Assembly: GCA_965197005.1 (NCBI GenBank)
Contig: OZ239982.1
Coordinates: 992,001 to 1,056,000, forward strand
From: G965197005 sp965197005
GTDB taxonomy: Bacteria; Pseudomonadota; Gammaproteobacteria; Pseudomonadales; Oceanobacteraceae
DNA: 64,000 bases
Direction of reading: 5' to 3'
Position numbers and translations under genes: made by a program. Within the stretch, counting starts at the first letter, position 1. Each line of letters opens with the position of its first letter. The notes beneath the pieces were generated by a model. That model was not told where the DNA came from and searched no databases. It saw only the letters and a list, made by a program, of their open reading frames with translations. This document shows, piece by piece, positions 49,723 to 58,886 of the stretch.

Positions 49723-51363
49723 ATGACAAGACGTTGGAATGGTTGGGGCGATGATACTTATACAAAAGAAATTAGTTTCAATGGGCGAGCTTTAATCCAA
49801 GCGCATATAGGTAAAACCACGGCACTTAAAGATGTGTCTTTAGCTGAAGTTTTAAAGCAAGTGCCAGACTCTCGGTTAGTTGAGCACCCTTTAATTAGTG
49901 TGGATAAAGAACAGCGTGTACGTCACGGACGAGGACAAAGTTTTGCTGATTGGCTGGCAATGCGTAGTGGTCAATTTGAAGTGTTCCCTGATGGTGTGGC
50001 ATTTCCTGAAAGCAGTGAGCAGGTAAGAGAGTTGCTGGCGTACGCCATACAGCATGATGTGATTGTTATCCCGTATGGAGGCGGTACGTCAGTGACTGGA
50101 CATATTACACCTGAGCGCTCTGAAAAGCCGATTTTAACCATCTCAATGGCACGTATGAACCAGCTTTTGCAGCTGGATACAGATAGCCATATTGCAACCT
50201 TTGGAGCAGGCACGGCCGGCCCTTTAGTTGAGTCACAATTAAAAGCCAAAGGGTATACTTTAGGGCATTATCCGCAATCTTGGGAGTTGTCTACCTTAGG
50301 TGGTTGGATTGCTGCACGTTCTAGCGGTCAGCAGTCCTTACGCTATGGTCGTATTGAACAAATGTTTGCAGGAGGGCAGTTAGAAACCTTAGAGGGTACT
50401 TTAGATATTCCTGCCATTCCCGCGTCTTCAGCAGGACCTGATTTGCGTGAAATCTGTATGGGAACAGAAGGGCGGCTGGGTATTTTTACGGAGGTAAAAA
50501 TGCGAGTACAAAAGCTGGCAGAAGATGAGCAATTTAAGGTGTACTTTTTACCTAATTGGGAGATTGCCAAACAAGCGGTTAAAACCTGTGTGCAAGCAGG
50601 TATTCCACTATCTATGATGCGTTTAAGTAATGCCAAAGAAACCCATGCTCATCTTAATTTAGGTACAAATGAAAGTCAGTATAAATGGTTAACAGGGTTT
50701 TTATCTTTACGAGGGCTAAAAGAGCAAAAATGCATGTTGACCTTTGGTGTAACAGGCTCTAAATATCAAAATAAGGTTGCACTCAAACAGCTTAAACAGG
50801 TTATGAAAAAACACCAGGCCGTAGGTGGTGTGCTGGCAAATATGATGGGTAAAATCTGGGCAGAAGGGCGTTTTAAATTCCCTTACTTACGAGAAACCAT
50901 GTGGGCAGAAGGCATTGCGGTAGATACGATGGAGACCGCCGTTAATTGGAATCAGACAGATGAGGTTATACAAGCGATTGAGTGCTATTTAGAAAATGCG
51001 TTGGCAGATAAGAATGAAAAAGTCATGGCGTTTACTCATTTGTCTCATCTTTATCAACAAGGCTCTAGTATTTATACGACCTTTTTCTTCCGTTGTATGC
51101 CGACTTATGAGCAGACCTTGGCGCATTGGCGTATTTTAAAGCAAGGTGTTTGTGAGGTGCTTAATCAATATGGAGCAACCATTTCTCATCAGCATGGAGT
51201 GGGTAAGGATCACGCACCTTATTTACAAGCAGAAAAAAATCCGCTAGGTATGCGTTTAATTGCCACCATGCTAGATGACTTTGATCCTCAGCAACGGCTT
51301 AATCCAAATGTATTAATACAAAACAGTAAACAATACCTAAAAGACAATAACCATGGCAAATGA
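49723..51363 (+). CDS. FAD-binding oxidase of the alkyl-dihydroxyacetonephosphate synthase type
   Basis: 546 residues. The N-terminal FAD_binding_4 (VAO-type) domain shows AFPESSEQVRELLAYA, PYGGGTSVTGH and GHYPQSWELSTLGGWIAARSSGQQSLRYG. The C-terminal domain ends with SHQHGVGKDHAPYL, the signature around the catalytic His of alkyl-DHAP synthases (ether-lipid synthesis in eukaryotes). In bacteria such proteins commonly sit, as here, in an operon with a glycerol-3-phosphate dehydrogenase and an FGGY kinase. The substrate is unproven. The stop overlaps the glpD start by 11 bases, indicating coupling. ATG 49723 has AAGGG upstream. Confidence 0.8.
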   Translation: MTRRWNGWGDDTYTKEISFNGRALIQAHIGKTTALKDVSLAEVLKQVPDSRLVEHPLISVDKEQRVRHGRGQSFADWLAMRSGQFEVFPDGVAFPESSEQVRELLAYAIQHDVIVIPYGGGTSVTGHITPERSEKPILTISMARMNQLLQLDTDSHIATFGAGTAGPLVESQLKAKGYTLGHYPQSWELSTLGGWIAARSSGQQSLRYGRIEQMFAGGQLETLEGTLDIPAIPASSAGPDLREICMGTEGRLGIFTEVKMRVQKLAEDEQFKVYFLPNWEIAKQAVKTCVQAGIPLSMMRLSNAKETHAHLNLGTNESQYKWLTGFLSLRGLKEQKCMLTFGVTGSKYQNKVALKQLKQVMKKHQAVGGVLANMMGKIWAEGRFKFPYLRETMWAEGIAVDTMETAVNWNQTDEVIQAIECYLENALADKNEKVMAFTHLSHLYQQGSSIYTTFFFRCMPTYEQTLAHWRILKQGVCEVLNQYGATISHQHGVGKDHAPYLQAEKNPLGMRLIATMLDDFDPQQRLNPNVLIQNSKQYLKDNNHGK

Positions 51364-52948
51364 GCAAACACTAAGCCGCCAACAAAAATTACAACAATTA
51401 AATGCAAGACAAACGCCTTGGGATATGATTGTTATAGGTGGTGGCATTACAGGTGCAGGTGTGGCTTGCGAGGCAGCAAAACGAGGGCTTGAGGTTTTGC
51501 TGGTTGAGCGCCAAGATTTTAGTTGGGGCACCTCTAGCCGATCATCAAAAATGGTGCATGGTGGGCTTAGATATATTGCCTCAGGTGATATTAAAACCAC
51601 GATGGATTCCGTGCATGAGCGTGAGAGATTACTCATTGAAGCACAAGGGCTAGTTGAGTTAATGCCTTATATGATGACCCATTATAAAATGCAGTTCCCG
51701 CCTGCCTTTTTATTTAATATTTTATTGGCAATTTATGATTTTTTTGCCAAAAAACCGTATAGACGCTTTTTTTCTAAAGCCGATGCCTTAGCATTAAGCC
51801 CATTAATTAATACCGATAACTTACTTGGCGGTACGCAATTTGCTGATGCCGTTACTGATGATGCTCGGTTGGTGTTGCGTGTATTACAAGAAGCCACTCA
51901 GTATGGTGCGATGTGCATTAACTATTTGGGTGTCACTGATTTAATTGTAAAGGATAAGCAAGTTAAAGGGGTGCAGTTAGTCGATAGCGTTACCGGACAG
52001 GTTTATAGTCAACATGCAGCGGTTGTTGTCAACGCAACAGGTACCTTTGTTGATCAATTAAGAGCGCCTTTATCGCATGATAAGCGCATTCGTCCATCAC
52101 GAGGTAGTCATTTGGTTTTACCTTTTTGGCGTTTGCCTGTGGCGCAAGCCTATACCAGTATACACCCTAAAGACAAGCGACCTATTTTTGTATTTCCATG
52201 GCAGGGTAGAACTGTTATTGGTACAACAGACATAGAGCAGAGTTATGTGGAAAATAAAGAGGCGAGCATAACCCAAGCGGAGTTTGATTATTTGCTAGAG
52301 TTGGCAGAATATCAATTTCCGCATGCACATATTCAAGCCTCTGATGTTATTGCTACTTGGGCGGGGGTTAGACCATTAATATCTTCAGGGGCAAAAAATT
52401 CAGTTAAAGAAAAACGCAGTCATTCAGTCTGGGACAATCAAGGTTTAATTAGCGTCAGTGGTGGAAAACTAACGACGTTTCGGTTAATTGCTTTAGATGC
52501 CTTGAAGTCAGCGCAAAAATACTGCGAAAAAATTCAGTTAGATGAACTTGTCAGCCCTATTTTAAACCCTGTAAATGAGCCTAATATAAGACTTAAAAAG
52601 CGGCTTAAAGAGCGTTATTTAAAACGCTTAAAAGGCATATATGGTGAGCGGCTTGAGCTATTTTTAAAGTATGCAGAGCATCAGGATTTAACTGAAATTC
52701 CCGCCACTTATTACCTTTGGGCAGAGCTTAAATGGGCTTGTAAATATGAAGATGTGGTGCATTTAGATGATTTATTATTGCGTCGTGTACGTGTGGGCTT
52801 ATTACTAGAACAAGGCGGCATCGCTTATTCTCAAAGAATAAAAAAAATCTGCCAAGAAAACCTTAATTGGGACGAGCAAACATGGCAATTGCAGTGGTCA
52901 CGTTATCAACAAATTTGGCAACAGCATTATGGCTTGCCACAAAACTAA
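51353..52948 (+). CDS. glpD: FAD-dependent glycerol-3-phosphate dehydrogenase
   Basis: 531 residues. The N-terminal dinucleotide fold (DMIVIGGGITGAGVACEAA...VLLVER) is followed by the family signature DFSWGTSSRSSKMVHGGLRYI, then VVNATGTFVD, PSRGSHLV, FVFPWQGRTVIGTTD and VSGGKLTTFR. The C-terminal helical cap (~390-531) is present. It oxidises glycerol-3-phosphate to dihydroxyacetone phosphate and passes electrons to quinone at the inner membrane. The symbol is by family; the operon context (AGPS-like oxidase, FGGY kinase) suggests a paralogue of a lipid-linked pathway rather than the classical glp regulon. Confidence 0.85.
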   Translation: MANEQTLSRQQKLQQLNARQTPWDMIVIGGGITGAGVACEAAKRGLEVLLVERQDFSWGTSSRSSKMVHGGLRYIASGDIKTTMDSVHERERLLIEAQGLVELMPYMMTHYKMQFPPAFLFNILLAIYDFFAKKPYRRFFSKADALALSPLINTDNLLGGTQFADAVTDDARLVLRVLQEATQYGAMCINYLGVTDLIVKDKQVKGVQLVDSVTGQVYSQHAAVVVNATGTFVDQLRAPLSHDKRIRPSRGSHLVLPFWRLPVAQAYTSIHPKDKRPIFVFPWQGRTVIGTTDIEQSYVENKEASITQAEFDYLLELAEYQFPHAHIQASDVIATWAGVRPLISSGAKNSVKEKRSHSVWDNQGLISVSGGKLTTFRLIALDALKSAQKYCEKIQLDELVSPILNPVNEPNIRLKKRLKERYLKRLKGIYGERLELFLKYAEHQDLTEIPATYYLWAELKWACKYEDVVHLDDLLLRRVRVGLLLEQGGIAYSQRIKKICQENLNWDEQTWQLQWSRYQQIWQQHYGLPQN

Positions 52949-52960
52949 AAAGGAGTGGTG

Positions 52961-54523
52961 ATGGCACAGGAAAATTCATATTTTTTAACCATTGATTTAG
53001 GTACACAAAGCGTTAGAGCATTGGTATTTGATACTAAAGGCACAGAAGTTGCCAAGGCACGACTGGCGATTGAACCTTACTTTTCTAAACACCCCGGTTG
53101 GGCAGAACAAGAGGCAGATTATTATTGGCAACAACTGGTTGCTGTTTGTCATAAACTTTGGCAGCAAAATCCAGTTTGTAGCCAAGATATTAGTGCTATT
53201 TCTATTACCACTCAGCGTTATACGATGGTCAATTTAGATGCCGCGTTTAAGCCACTGCGTCCTGCCATTGTTTGGTTAGACCAACGTTTAGCAGAGCCTA
53301 AGCCACTGCCTTTTGCAATACGCCTTATTTTAAAAGCGGTTGGTGCTTATGAGTTAATTGAAGATGTCAGATGTAAGTCTCGGGATAGTTGGATTGCTCA
53401 AAATGAGCCTGAAATATGGCAAAAAACGGCTTATTTTGTCAATATTTCTGCCTATTTGATTTATCGTTTAACAGGGCGGTTGTGCGATTCCAGTGCCTCA
53501 ATTGTCGGTTATTTACCGTATGACTACAAACGCAAAGACTGGTGTAAAAAAAGTGATTTAAAGTGGCATTTACAGCCAGTTAAACGGAAACAACTGCCAA
53601 CACTACTGGCACCCAGTGAGAAAATTGGTCACTTACAAGCAACAGTATTGCAAGAGTTGGGTTTTTCTCATGCGCCAGTGTTAATTGCCTCCGCTTCAGA
53701 TAAAGCATGTGAGGTATTAGGTTCTGGTGGCATAGAACCTTATATTGGCTGTTTAAGTTATGGCACAACGGCAACGATTAATACCTGTTCTCGCAAATAC
53801 ATAGAAACCTTACCTTTTATTCCTGCTTATGGGGCGGCGATGCCACAATTTTATAATACCGAGATGATGATTTATCGTGGTTTTTGGATGGTTAGCTGGT
53901 TTAAAGAGCAAATGGCAGAGCAAGAAAAGCGTAAAGCCAGTGAGACCGAAGGCATGCAGGCAGAACATTTTTTTGATCAGTTGTTAGCCAACTCGCCAGC
54001 AGGTGCAATGGGCTTAATGATGCAGCCTTATTGGTCGCCGGGGGTTAAACATCCAGGGCCTGAAGGCAAAGGTGCTATTATTGGCTTTGGTGATGTGCAT
54101 AGTCGCTCGCATATTTACCGTGCCATTATCGAAGGATTGAATTACGAGTTAAAACAGGGTAAAGCACAAATTGAAAAACGCAGTAAGGTTGCCATTACCG
54201 AACTGGTGGCATCAGGTGGTGGCTCTCAAAGTGATGCGATTATGCAAATTAGTGCCAATATTTTTAATCAGCCTATTTCTCGTCCTCATACCTCAGAAAC
54301 CTCAGCCTTAGGTGCCGCCATTAACTGTGCGGTTGCCATGCAGTGTTACCCTAATCATGAACAAGCTGTTGCCAATATGGTGCGTATAGGAAAACGCTTT
54401 GAGCCCCAAGCTAAAGAGGCAGAGCTGTATCAAAAACTGTATCATCAAGTCTATTTAAAAATGTACGCCCGATTAAAACCACTATATGAAAGCATTCGCC
54501 AGATTACAGGCTATCCTAGCTAA
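52961..54523 (+). CDS. FGGY-family carbohydrate kinase
   Basis: 520 residues from ATG 52961 with AGGAG 5 bases upstream; a GTG at 52955 overlaps the ribosome site. The ATP-binding sugar-kinase motifs are clear: TIDLGTQSVRALVFD at the N-terminus, VWLDQR, the central ASASDKACEVLGSGG with phosphate loop SYGTTATIN, and the C-terminal ELVASGGGSQSDAIMQISANIF. The substrate may be glycerol, a triose or another polyol. Its place behind glpD favours a C3 compound, but this is inference. Last gene of the operon. Confidence 0.85.
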   Translation: MAQENSYFLTIDLGTQSVRALVFDTKGTEVAKARLAIEPYFSKHPGWAEQEADYYWQQLVAVCHKLWQQNPVCSQDISAISITTQRYTMVNLDAAFKPLRPAIVWLDQRLAEPKPLPFAIRLILKAVGAYELIEDVRCKSRDSWIAQNEPEIWQKTAYFVNISAYLIYRLTGRLCDSSASIVGYLPYDYKRKDWCKKSDLKWHLQPVKRKQLPTLLAPSEKIGHLQATVLQELGFSHAPVLIASASDKACEVLGSGGIEPYIGCLSYGTTATINTCSRKYIETLPFIPAYGAAMPQFYNTEMMIYRGFWMVSWFKEQMAEQEKRKASETEGMQAEHFFDQLLANSPAGAMGLMMQPYWSPGVKHPGPEGKGAIIGFGDVHSRSHIYRAIIEGLNYELKQGKAQIEKRSKVAITELVASGGGSQSDAIMQISANIFNQPISRPHTSETSALGAAINCAVAMQCYPNHEQAVANMVRIGKRFEPQAKEAELYQKLYHQVYLKMYARLKPLYESIRQITGYPS

Positions 54524-54544
54524 TTATTGTTAAATGGAATAAAA

Positions 54545-54575
54545 AAACCCTACTTAGATAGTCTAAGTAGGGTTT
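54545..54575. terminator. Strong bidirectional terminator between the FGGY kinase and acnB
   Basis: AAACCCTACTTAGA / TCTAAGTAGGGTTT is a perfect 14-bp stem with a 3-base loop. It is flanked by an A-run upstream and GTATTTTC downstream, so it works in both directions between convergent genes. Confidence 0.85.
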
Positions 54576-54592
54576 GTATTTTCTATATCAAC

Positions 54593-57196
54593 TTATGAAT
54601 CAGAAGCAATCAAAGCGGAAGCCGCTTTTTTAGTGTAATCGTCCATTTTATCAAAGTTTAAATATCTATAGACATCAGCCGCCATGCTGTCTAAGTCTTT
54701 GGCATATTCAATGTATTCTTCTGTGCTAGGTAATTTTCCTAAAATGGCACCTACAGCGGCAAGTTCGGCTGAAGTTAAATACACGTTTGCACCATCACCT
54801 AAACGGTTAGGAAAGTTACGAGTAGAGGTAGAAAGTACCGTAGCTTGGTCTTCTACCCGTGCTTGGTTACCCATACATAATGAACAACCAGGCATTTCTG
54901 TACGTACACCTGCACTATTGTAAATATTAAAGTAGCCTTCTTCTTTAAGTTGCGCCTCGTCCATTTTGGTCGGTGGCGACATCCATAAGCGTGTTTTTAA
55001 ATCGCCCTCGTATTGGTCAAGTAATTTACCCGCCGCTCTAAAGTGACCAATATTGGTCATACAAGAGCCGATAAAGACTTCATCTACTTTAACGCCCGCC
55101 ACATCAGAAAGGGTTTTTGCATCATCAGGGTCGTTAGGGCAGCATACAATCGGCTCTTTGATATCAGCAAGATCAATTTCAATCACATGGGCGTACTCTG
55201 CATCTTTATCTGCACGCATTAAACTTGGGTTCTCAAGCCATGCCTCCATCGCTTTAGCACGACGCTCAAGCGTACGCTCATCACCATAGCCTTCAGAAAT
55301 CATCCAACGCAACATGGTAATATTAGAATGCAAATAATCCGCAACCGACTCTTCTGACAAGTTAATGGTACAGCCTGCCGCAGAGCGTTCTGCCGAGGCA
55401 TCAGATAATTCAAAAGCCTGTTCGGTGGTTAGGTTCTCTAAGCCTTCAATTTCTAAGATACGTCCTGAAAACTCATTGATTTTGCCTTTTTTCTCAACCG
55501 TTAAAATACCTTGTTTAATGCCATATAAGGGAATTGCATGTACTAAATCACGCAAGGTAATGCCCGGTTGCATTTCGCCTTTAAAGCGCACCAAAACAGA
55601 TTCTGGCATATCCAAAGGCATCACCCCTGTAGCTGCGGCAAAGGCAACCAAACCTGAACCAGCAGGAAAAGAGATACCCATAGGAAAGCGAGTGTGTGAG
55701 TCCCCACCTGTACCTACCGTATCAGGTAATAGCATACGGTTTAACCAAGAGTGAATAATGCCGTCACCTGGGCGTAGTGATACGCCGCCACGGTTACGAA
55801 TAAAGTCAGGTAAGGTATGCTGCATTTCAACATCAATAGGCTTAGGGTAAGCGGCGGTATGACAAAACGATTGCATGACTAAATCAGCCTGAAAGCCCAA
55901 ACAAGCAAGATCTTTTAGCTCATCACGGGTCATAGGACCGGTGGTATCTTGCGAGCCAACTGTTGTCATTACGGGCTCACAATAAGTGCCAGGACGCACG
56001 CCTTGACCTTCGGGCAAACCACAAGCACGCCCCACCATTTTTTGAGCTAAGGTAAAGCCTTTGCTGCCCGCTTCAGGGTCAACAGGTAGACGAAATTCCT
56101 CACTGGCCGCTAAATTTAAGGCTTCACGTGCTTTATTGGTTAAGCCTCGACCAATAATCAAAGGAATGCGACCACCTGCTTGTACTTCATCTAAAATGAC
56201 ATCAGACTTAAAGCCAAACTCAGATAAAACCTCGCCTTGTTCATTTAAGATTTTGCCATCATAAGGGCGAATTTCAATCACATCACCCATGTTGAGCTTA
56301 TCTACAGGCGCTTCAAATACCAACGCCCCTGCATCTTCCATCGTATTAAAGAAAATAGGTGCGACCTTGCTACCAATACATACGCCACCGCCACGTTTAT
56401 TTGGCACACCTGGAATGTCATCACCAAAAAACCACAACACTGAGTTGGTGGCAGATTTACGTGAAGAACCCGTACCGACTACATCGCCTACAAAAGCAAC
56501 AGGGTAGCCTTTGGCTTTAATCTCTTCGATTTGGCGCATAGGACCAACCTTGCCCGCATCATCAGGCTCTAAGCCATCACGCTTCATTTTATAAGCAGCT
56601 AGTGCATGTAAAGGAATGTCAGGTCGTGACCAAGCATCAGGCGCAGGGGAAAGGTCATCTGTATTGGTCTCCCCTGTCACTTTAAATACCACCATTTTCA
56701 TGCTTTTAGCAACGGCATCACGTTTTTTAAACCATTCGGCATTTGCCCAAGATTCCATTACTTCTTGAGCCACTTTATTGCCTGCTTCCATTTTCTCTTT
56801 AACATCATTAAACGCATCAAACATAAGCAGGGTATGTTTAAGCTCATTACCAGCTAACTGCGCCAACTCTGGGTTATCTAATAACTCAACCAAGGTAGCA
56901 ATGTTATAGCCGCCTTGCATCATACCTAATAAGCGTACAGCCTCTTTTGCATCTAACAATGGCGAGCTGACTTCTTGCTTAATAAGAGCAGTTAAAAAGC
57001 TGGCTTTAACATAGGCGGCCTCATCAACACCAGGTGGAATGCGGTTTTCTAACAAATACAGCAAAAATGCTTCTTCGCCTTTAGGGGGATTTTTTAATAG
57101 CTCCACTAAACCAGTGGTTTGCTCTGCGGTTAATGCTTGAGGTGGAATATTGAGTTTCTCACGCTCTGCCACCTGATTACGATATTCTTCTAACAC
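54593..57196 (-). CDS. acnB: Aconitate hydratase B
   Basis: 867 residues, the usual AcnB length. The HEAT-like N-terminal domain (MLEEYRNQVAEREKLN..., TALIKQEVSSPLLDAKEAVRLLG) precedes the swivel domain (VVGTGSSRKSATNSVLWF), the order unique to AcnB. Fe-S ligands are in PGCSLCMGNQ and in the earlier IGSCMTNIGHFRAAGK. It interconverts citrate and isocitrate in the TCA cycle. The start is GTG 57196 with AGAGAGG upstream. Confidence 0.97.
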   Translation of the reverse strand: MLEEYRNQVAEREKLNIPPQALTAEQTTGLVELLKNPPKGEEAFLLYLLENRIPPGVDEAAYVKASFLTALIKQEVSSPLLDAKEAVRLLGMMQGGYNIATLVELLDNPELAQLAGNELKHTLLMFDAFNDVKEKMEAGNKVAQEVMESWANAEWFKKRDAVAKSMKMVVFKVTGETNTDDLSPAPDAWSRPDIPLHALAAYKMKRDGLEPDDAGKVGPMRQIEEIKAKGYPVAFVGDVVGTGSSRKSATNSVLWFFGDDIPGVPNKRGGGVCIGSKVAPIFFNTMEDAGALVFEAPVDKLNMGDVIEIRPYDGKILNEQGEVLSEFGFKSDVILDEVQAGGRIPLIIGRGLTNKAREALNLAASEEFRLPVDPEAGSKGFTLAQKMVGRACGLPEGQGVRPGTYCEPVMTTVGSQDTTGPMTRDELKDLACLGFQADLVMQSFCHTAAYPKPIDVEMQHTLPDFIRNRGGVSLRPGDGIIHSWLNRMLLPDTVGTGGDSHTRFPMGISFPAGSGLVAFAAATGVMPLDMPESVLVRFKGEMQPGITLRDLVHAIPLYGIKQGILTVEKKGKINEFSGRILEIEGLENLTTEQAFELSDASAERSAAGCTINLSEESVADYLHSNITMLRWMISEGYGDERTLERRAKAMEAWLENPSLMRADKDAEYAHVIEIDLADIKEPIVCCPNDPDDAKTLSDVAGVKVDEVFIGSCMTNIGHFRAAGKLLDQYEGDLKTRLWMSPPTKMDEAQLKEEGYFNIYNSAGVRTEMPGCSLCMGNQARVEDQATVLSTSTRNFPNRLGDGANVYLTSAELAAVGAILGKLPSTEEYIEYAKDLDSMAADVYRYLNFDKMDDYTKKAASALIASDS

Positions 57197-57531
57197 GGTA
57201 TTACCTCTCTAATTGTTTTACGCCTTGGGTCATTTCCATATTGATTATAATTGTGTGCGTAAAGTTACTTTTTTAACTTTTAAACTGACCTAAATAAAGC
57301 AAGATAAAAGCTAGACATTAATCTTTCATTATAGATTATTAGTAGATTGGATTTAAGTGTTTTATAGATAAAATGGAAGCTGTAGTACATATACTTGATA
57401 TTCATCAAGTGAATGTTAAGCCTAGGGATTATTCATGCTGGTGTTGAAGTTAAATTAATAATCATTTTTATATTGCCAAGATAAACGCAAATTGCAAAAA
57501 TACTTACCTATTTATTATCTGAGAGCTGCCC
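57197..57531. other. Intergenic region between acnB and pdxB
   Basis: 335 AT-rich bases between divergent genes; I see no gene. It holds a short palindrome (CTTGATATTCATCAAG) near 57398, which could bind a regulator, and a weak sigma-70-like pair (TTGCAA, 17 bases, TTATCT) shortly before pdxB. Neither is strong. Confidence 0.35.
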
Positions 57532-58674
57532 ATGCAAATTGTTGCTGATGAAAACCTGCCTTTACTGACTGAATTTTTTCAAGAACTGGGCGAAATAAAA
57601 ACCTATCCGGGGCGTAGCCTGTGTGCTAAAGATGTTGCCCAAGCAGATATTTTATTAGTCCGCTCTGTTACTCAGGTTAATGAGGCACTATTAAAAGATA
57701 CCAAAGTACGCTTTGTTGGAACGGCTACCATAGGACAAGACCATATTGACTTAGATTACTTGCAAGCCAATAACATTCGCTTTGCTCGAGCTCCAGGTTG
57801 TAATGCTCAAGCTGTAGGCGATTATATTTTAAGCGTGCTTAGCGTGCTGGCAGATGAGCAAGGTTGCCATCTTAACAACTTACAAATCGGCATTGTTGGT
57901 GTGGGCAGTGTGGGCTTTGCTTTGCGTCAAAGATTAGAAAAGATGGGGCTGTCCGTGCTTGCCTGCGACCCTTTCAAAGACCCACAAGAAGTGGGTGAGC
58001 TGGTCTCTTTAGATGAAGTATTACAGGCCGATGTTGTCAGCTTACATACCCCATTTACAACCACAGGCGAAGCACCTACAGCGCACCTAATTAATGCACC
58101 GCGTTTACAACAAATGCAAGCAAATGCCTGTTTAATTAACTCAGGGCGTGGTGGTGTAGTAGATAATCAGGCTTTATTAACGCACCTACAAAAAAATAGT
58201 GATTTTAAAGCAGTGCTTGATGTATGGGAAAATGAACCCAGTCCAAACATTGAACTATTAAAACACTGCTTTTTAGCAACCCCGCATATTGCAGGCTATT
58301 CCTTAGATGGCAAAATGCGAGGAAGTGAAATGATATATCAGCAATTATGTGAATTTTTAGGGTTGCCCGTACGTCTTAAATTACCCCAGTTTTTACCAGA
58401 GCCAGGAATTAAGCGTATTGACTTTACCGACCAAGTACCAATTAATCAGGCATTAAGAACCGCCATTCGTGCTGCCTATGAGGTGCGTGTTGATGATGGC
58501 TTGATGCGCGCTCATTTCATGCGTGCACAAAATGCCAGTAATGCGTTTGATTTATTGCGTCGAAACTATCCATTAAGGCGAGATATGTCACAACTTAGAA
58601 TAAGTGTTCCTGCACGTTGCCATGAACTTGAAAAACAGCTATCTGCTGTAGGTTTTATTGTTAAAAACAAATAG
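57532..58674 (+). CDS. pdxB: Erythronate-4-phosphate dehydrogenase
   Basis: 380 residues, typical for PdxB. It is a D-2-hydroxyacid dehydrogenase with GTATIGQDHID, the Rossmann loop IGIVGVGSVGFAL, the NSGRGGVVDN motif and the catalytic ATPHIAGYS His. The extra C-terminal PdxB dimerisation domain (~290-380, VDDGLMRAHF...FDLLRRNYPLRRD) separates it from other family members. It acts in pyridoxal-phosphate synthesis from erythrose-4-phosphate. ATG 57532 has GAGAG upstream. Confidence 0.95.
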   Translation: MQIVADENLPLLTEFFQELGEIKTYPGRSLCAKDVAQADILLVRSVTQVNEALLKDTKVRFVGTATIGQDHIDLDYLQANNIRFARAPGCNAQAVGDYILSVLSVLADEQGCHLNNLQIGIVGVGSVGFALRQRLEKMGLSVLACDPFKDPQEVGELVSLDEVLQADVVSLHTPFTTTGEAPTAHLINAPRLQQMQANACLINSGRGGVVDNQALLTHLQKNSDFKAVLDVWENEPSPNIELLKHCFLATPHIAGYSLDGKMRGSEMIYQQLCEFLGLPVRLKLPQFLPEPGIKRIDFTDQVPINQALRTAIRAAYEVRVDDGLMRAHFMRAQNASNAFDLLRRNYPLRRDMSQLRISVPARCHELEKQLSAVGFIVKNK

Positions 58675-58886
58675 TTAACAACAATACGCCTAGGGTAAAG
58701 TCAGTTTATATAGCTGTTTTATTAAAAAAAATTACATTAATTCTTTCTGTTTTTGCGAAAACTTATTTGCCGTATCCTATTATAAAATAGTAAAATCGTA
58801 AATCCTGTTTCGTAAGTGGACAATATGCCTTACGACAGTGTGTTTTTATTTTTTTAACTTAGTCTCTTTAATAGCGAGGATAACAT

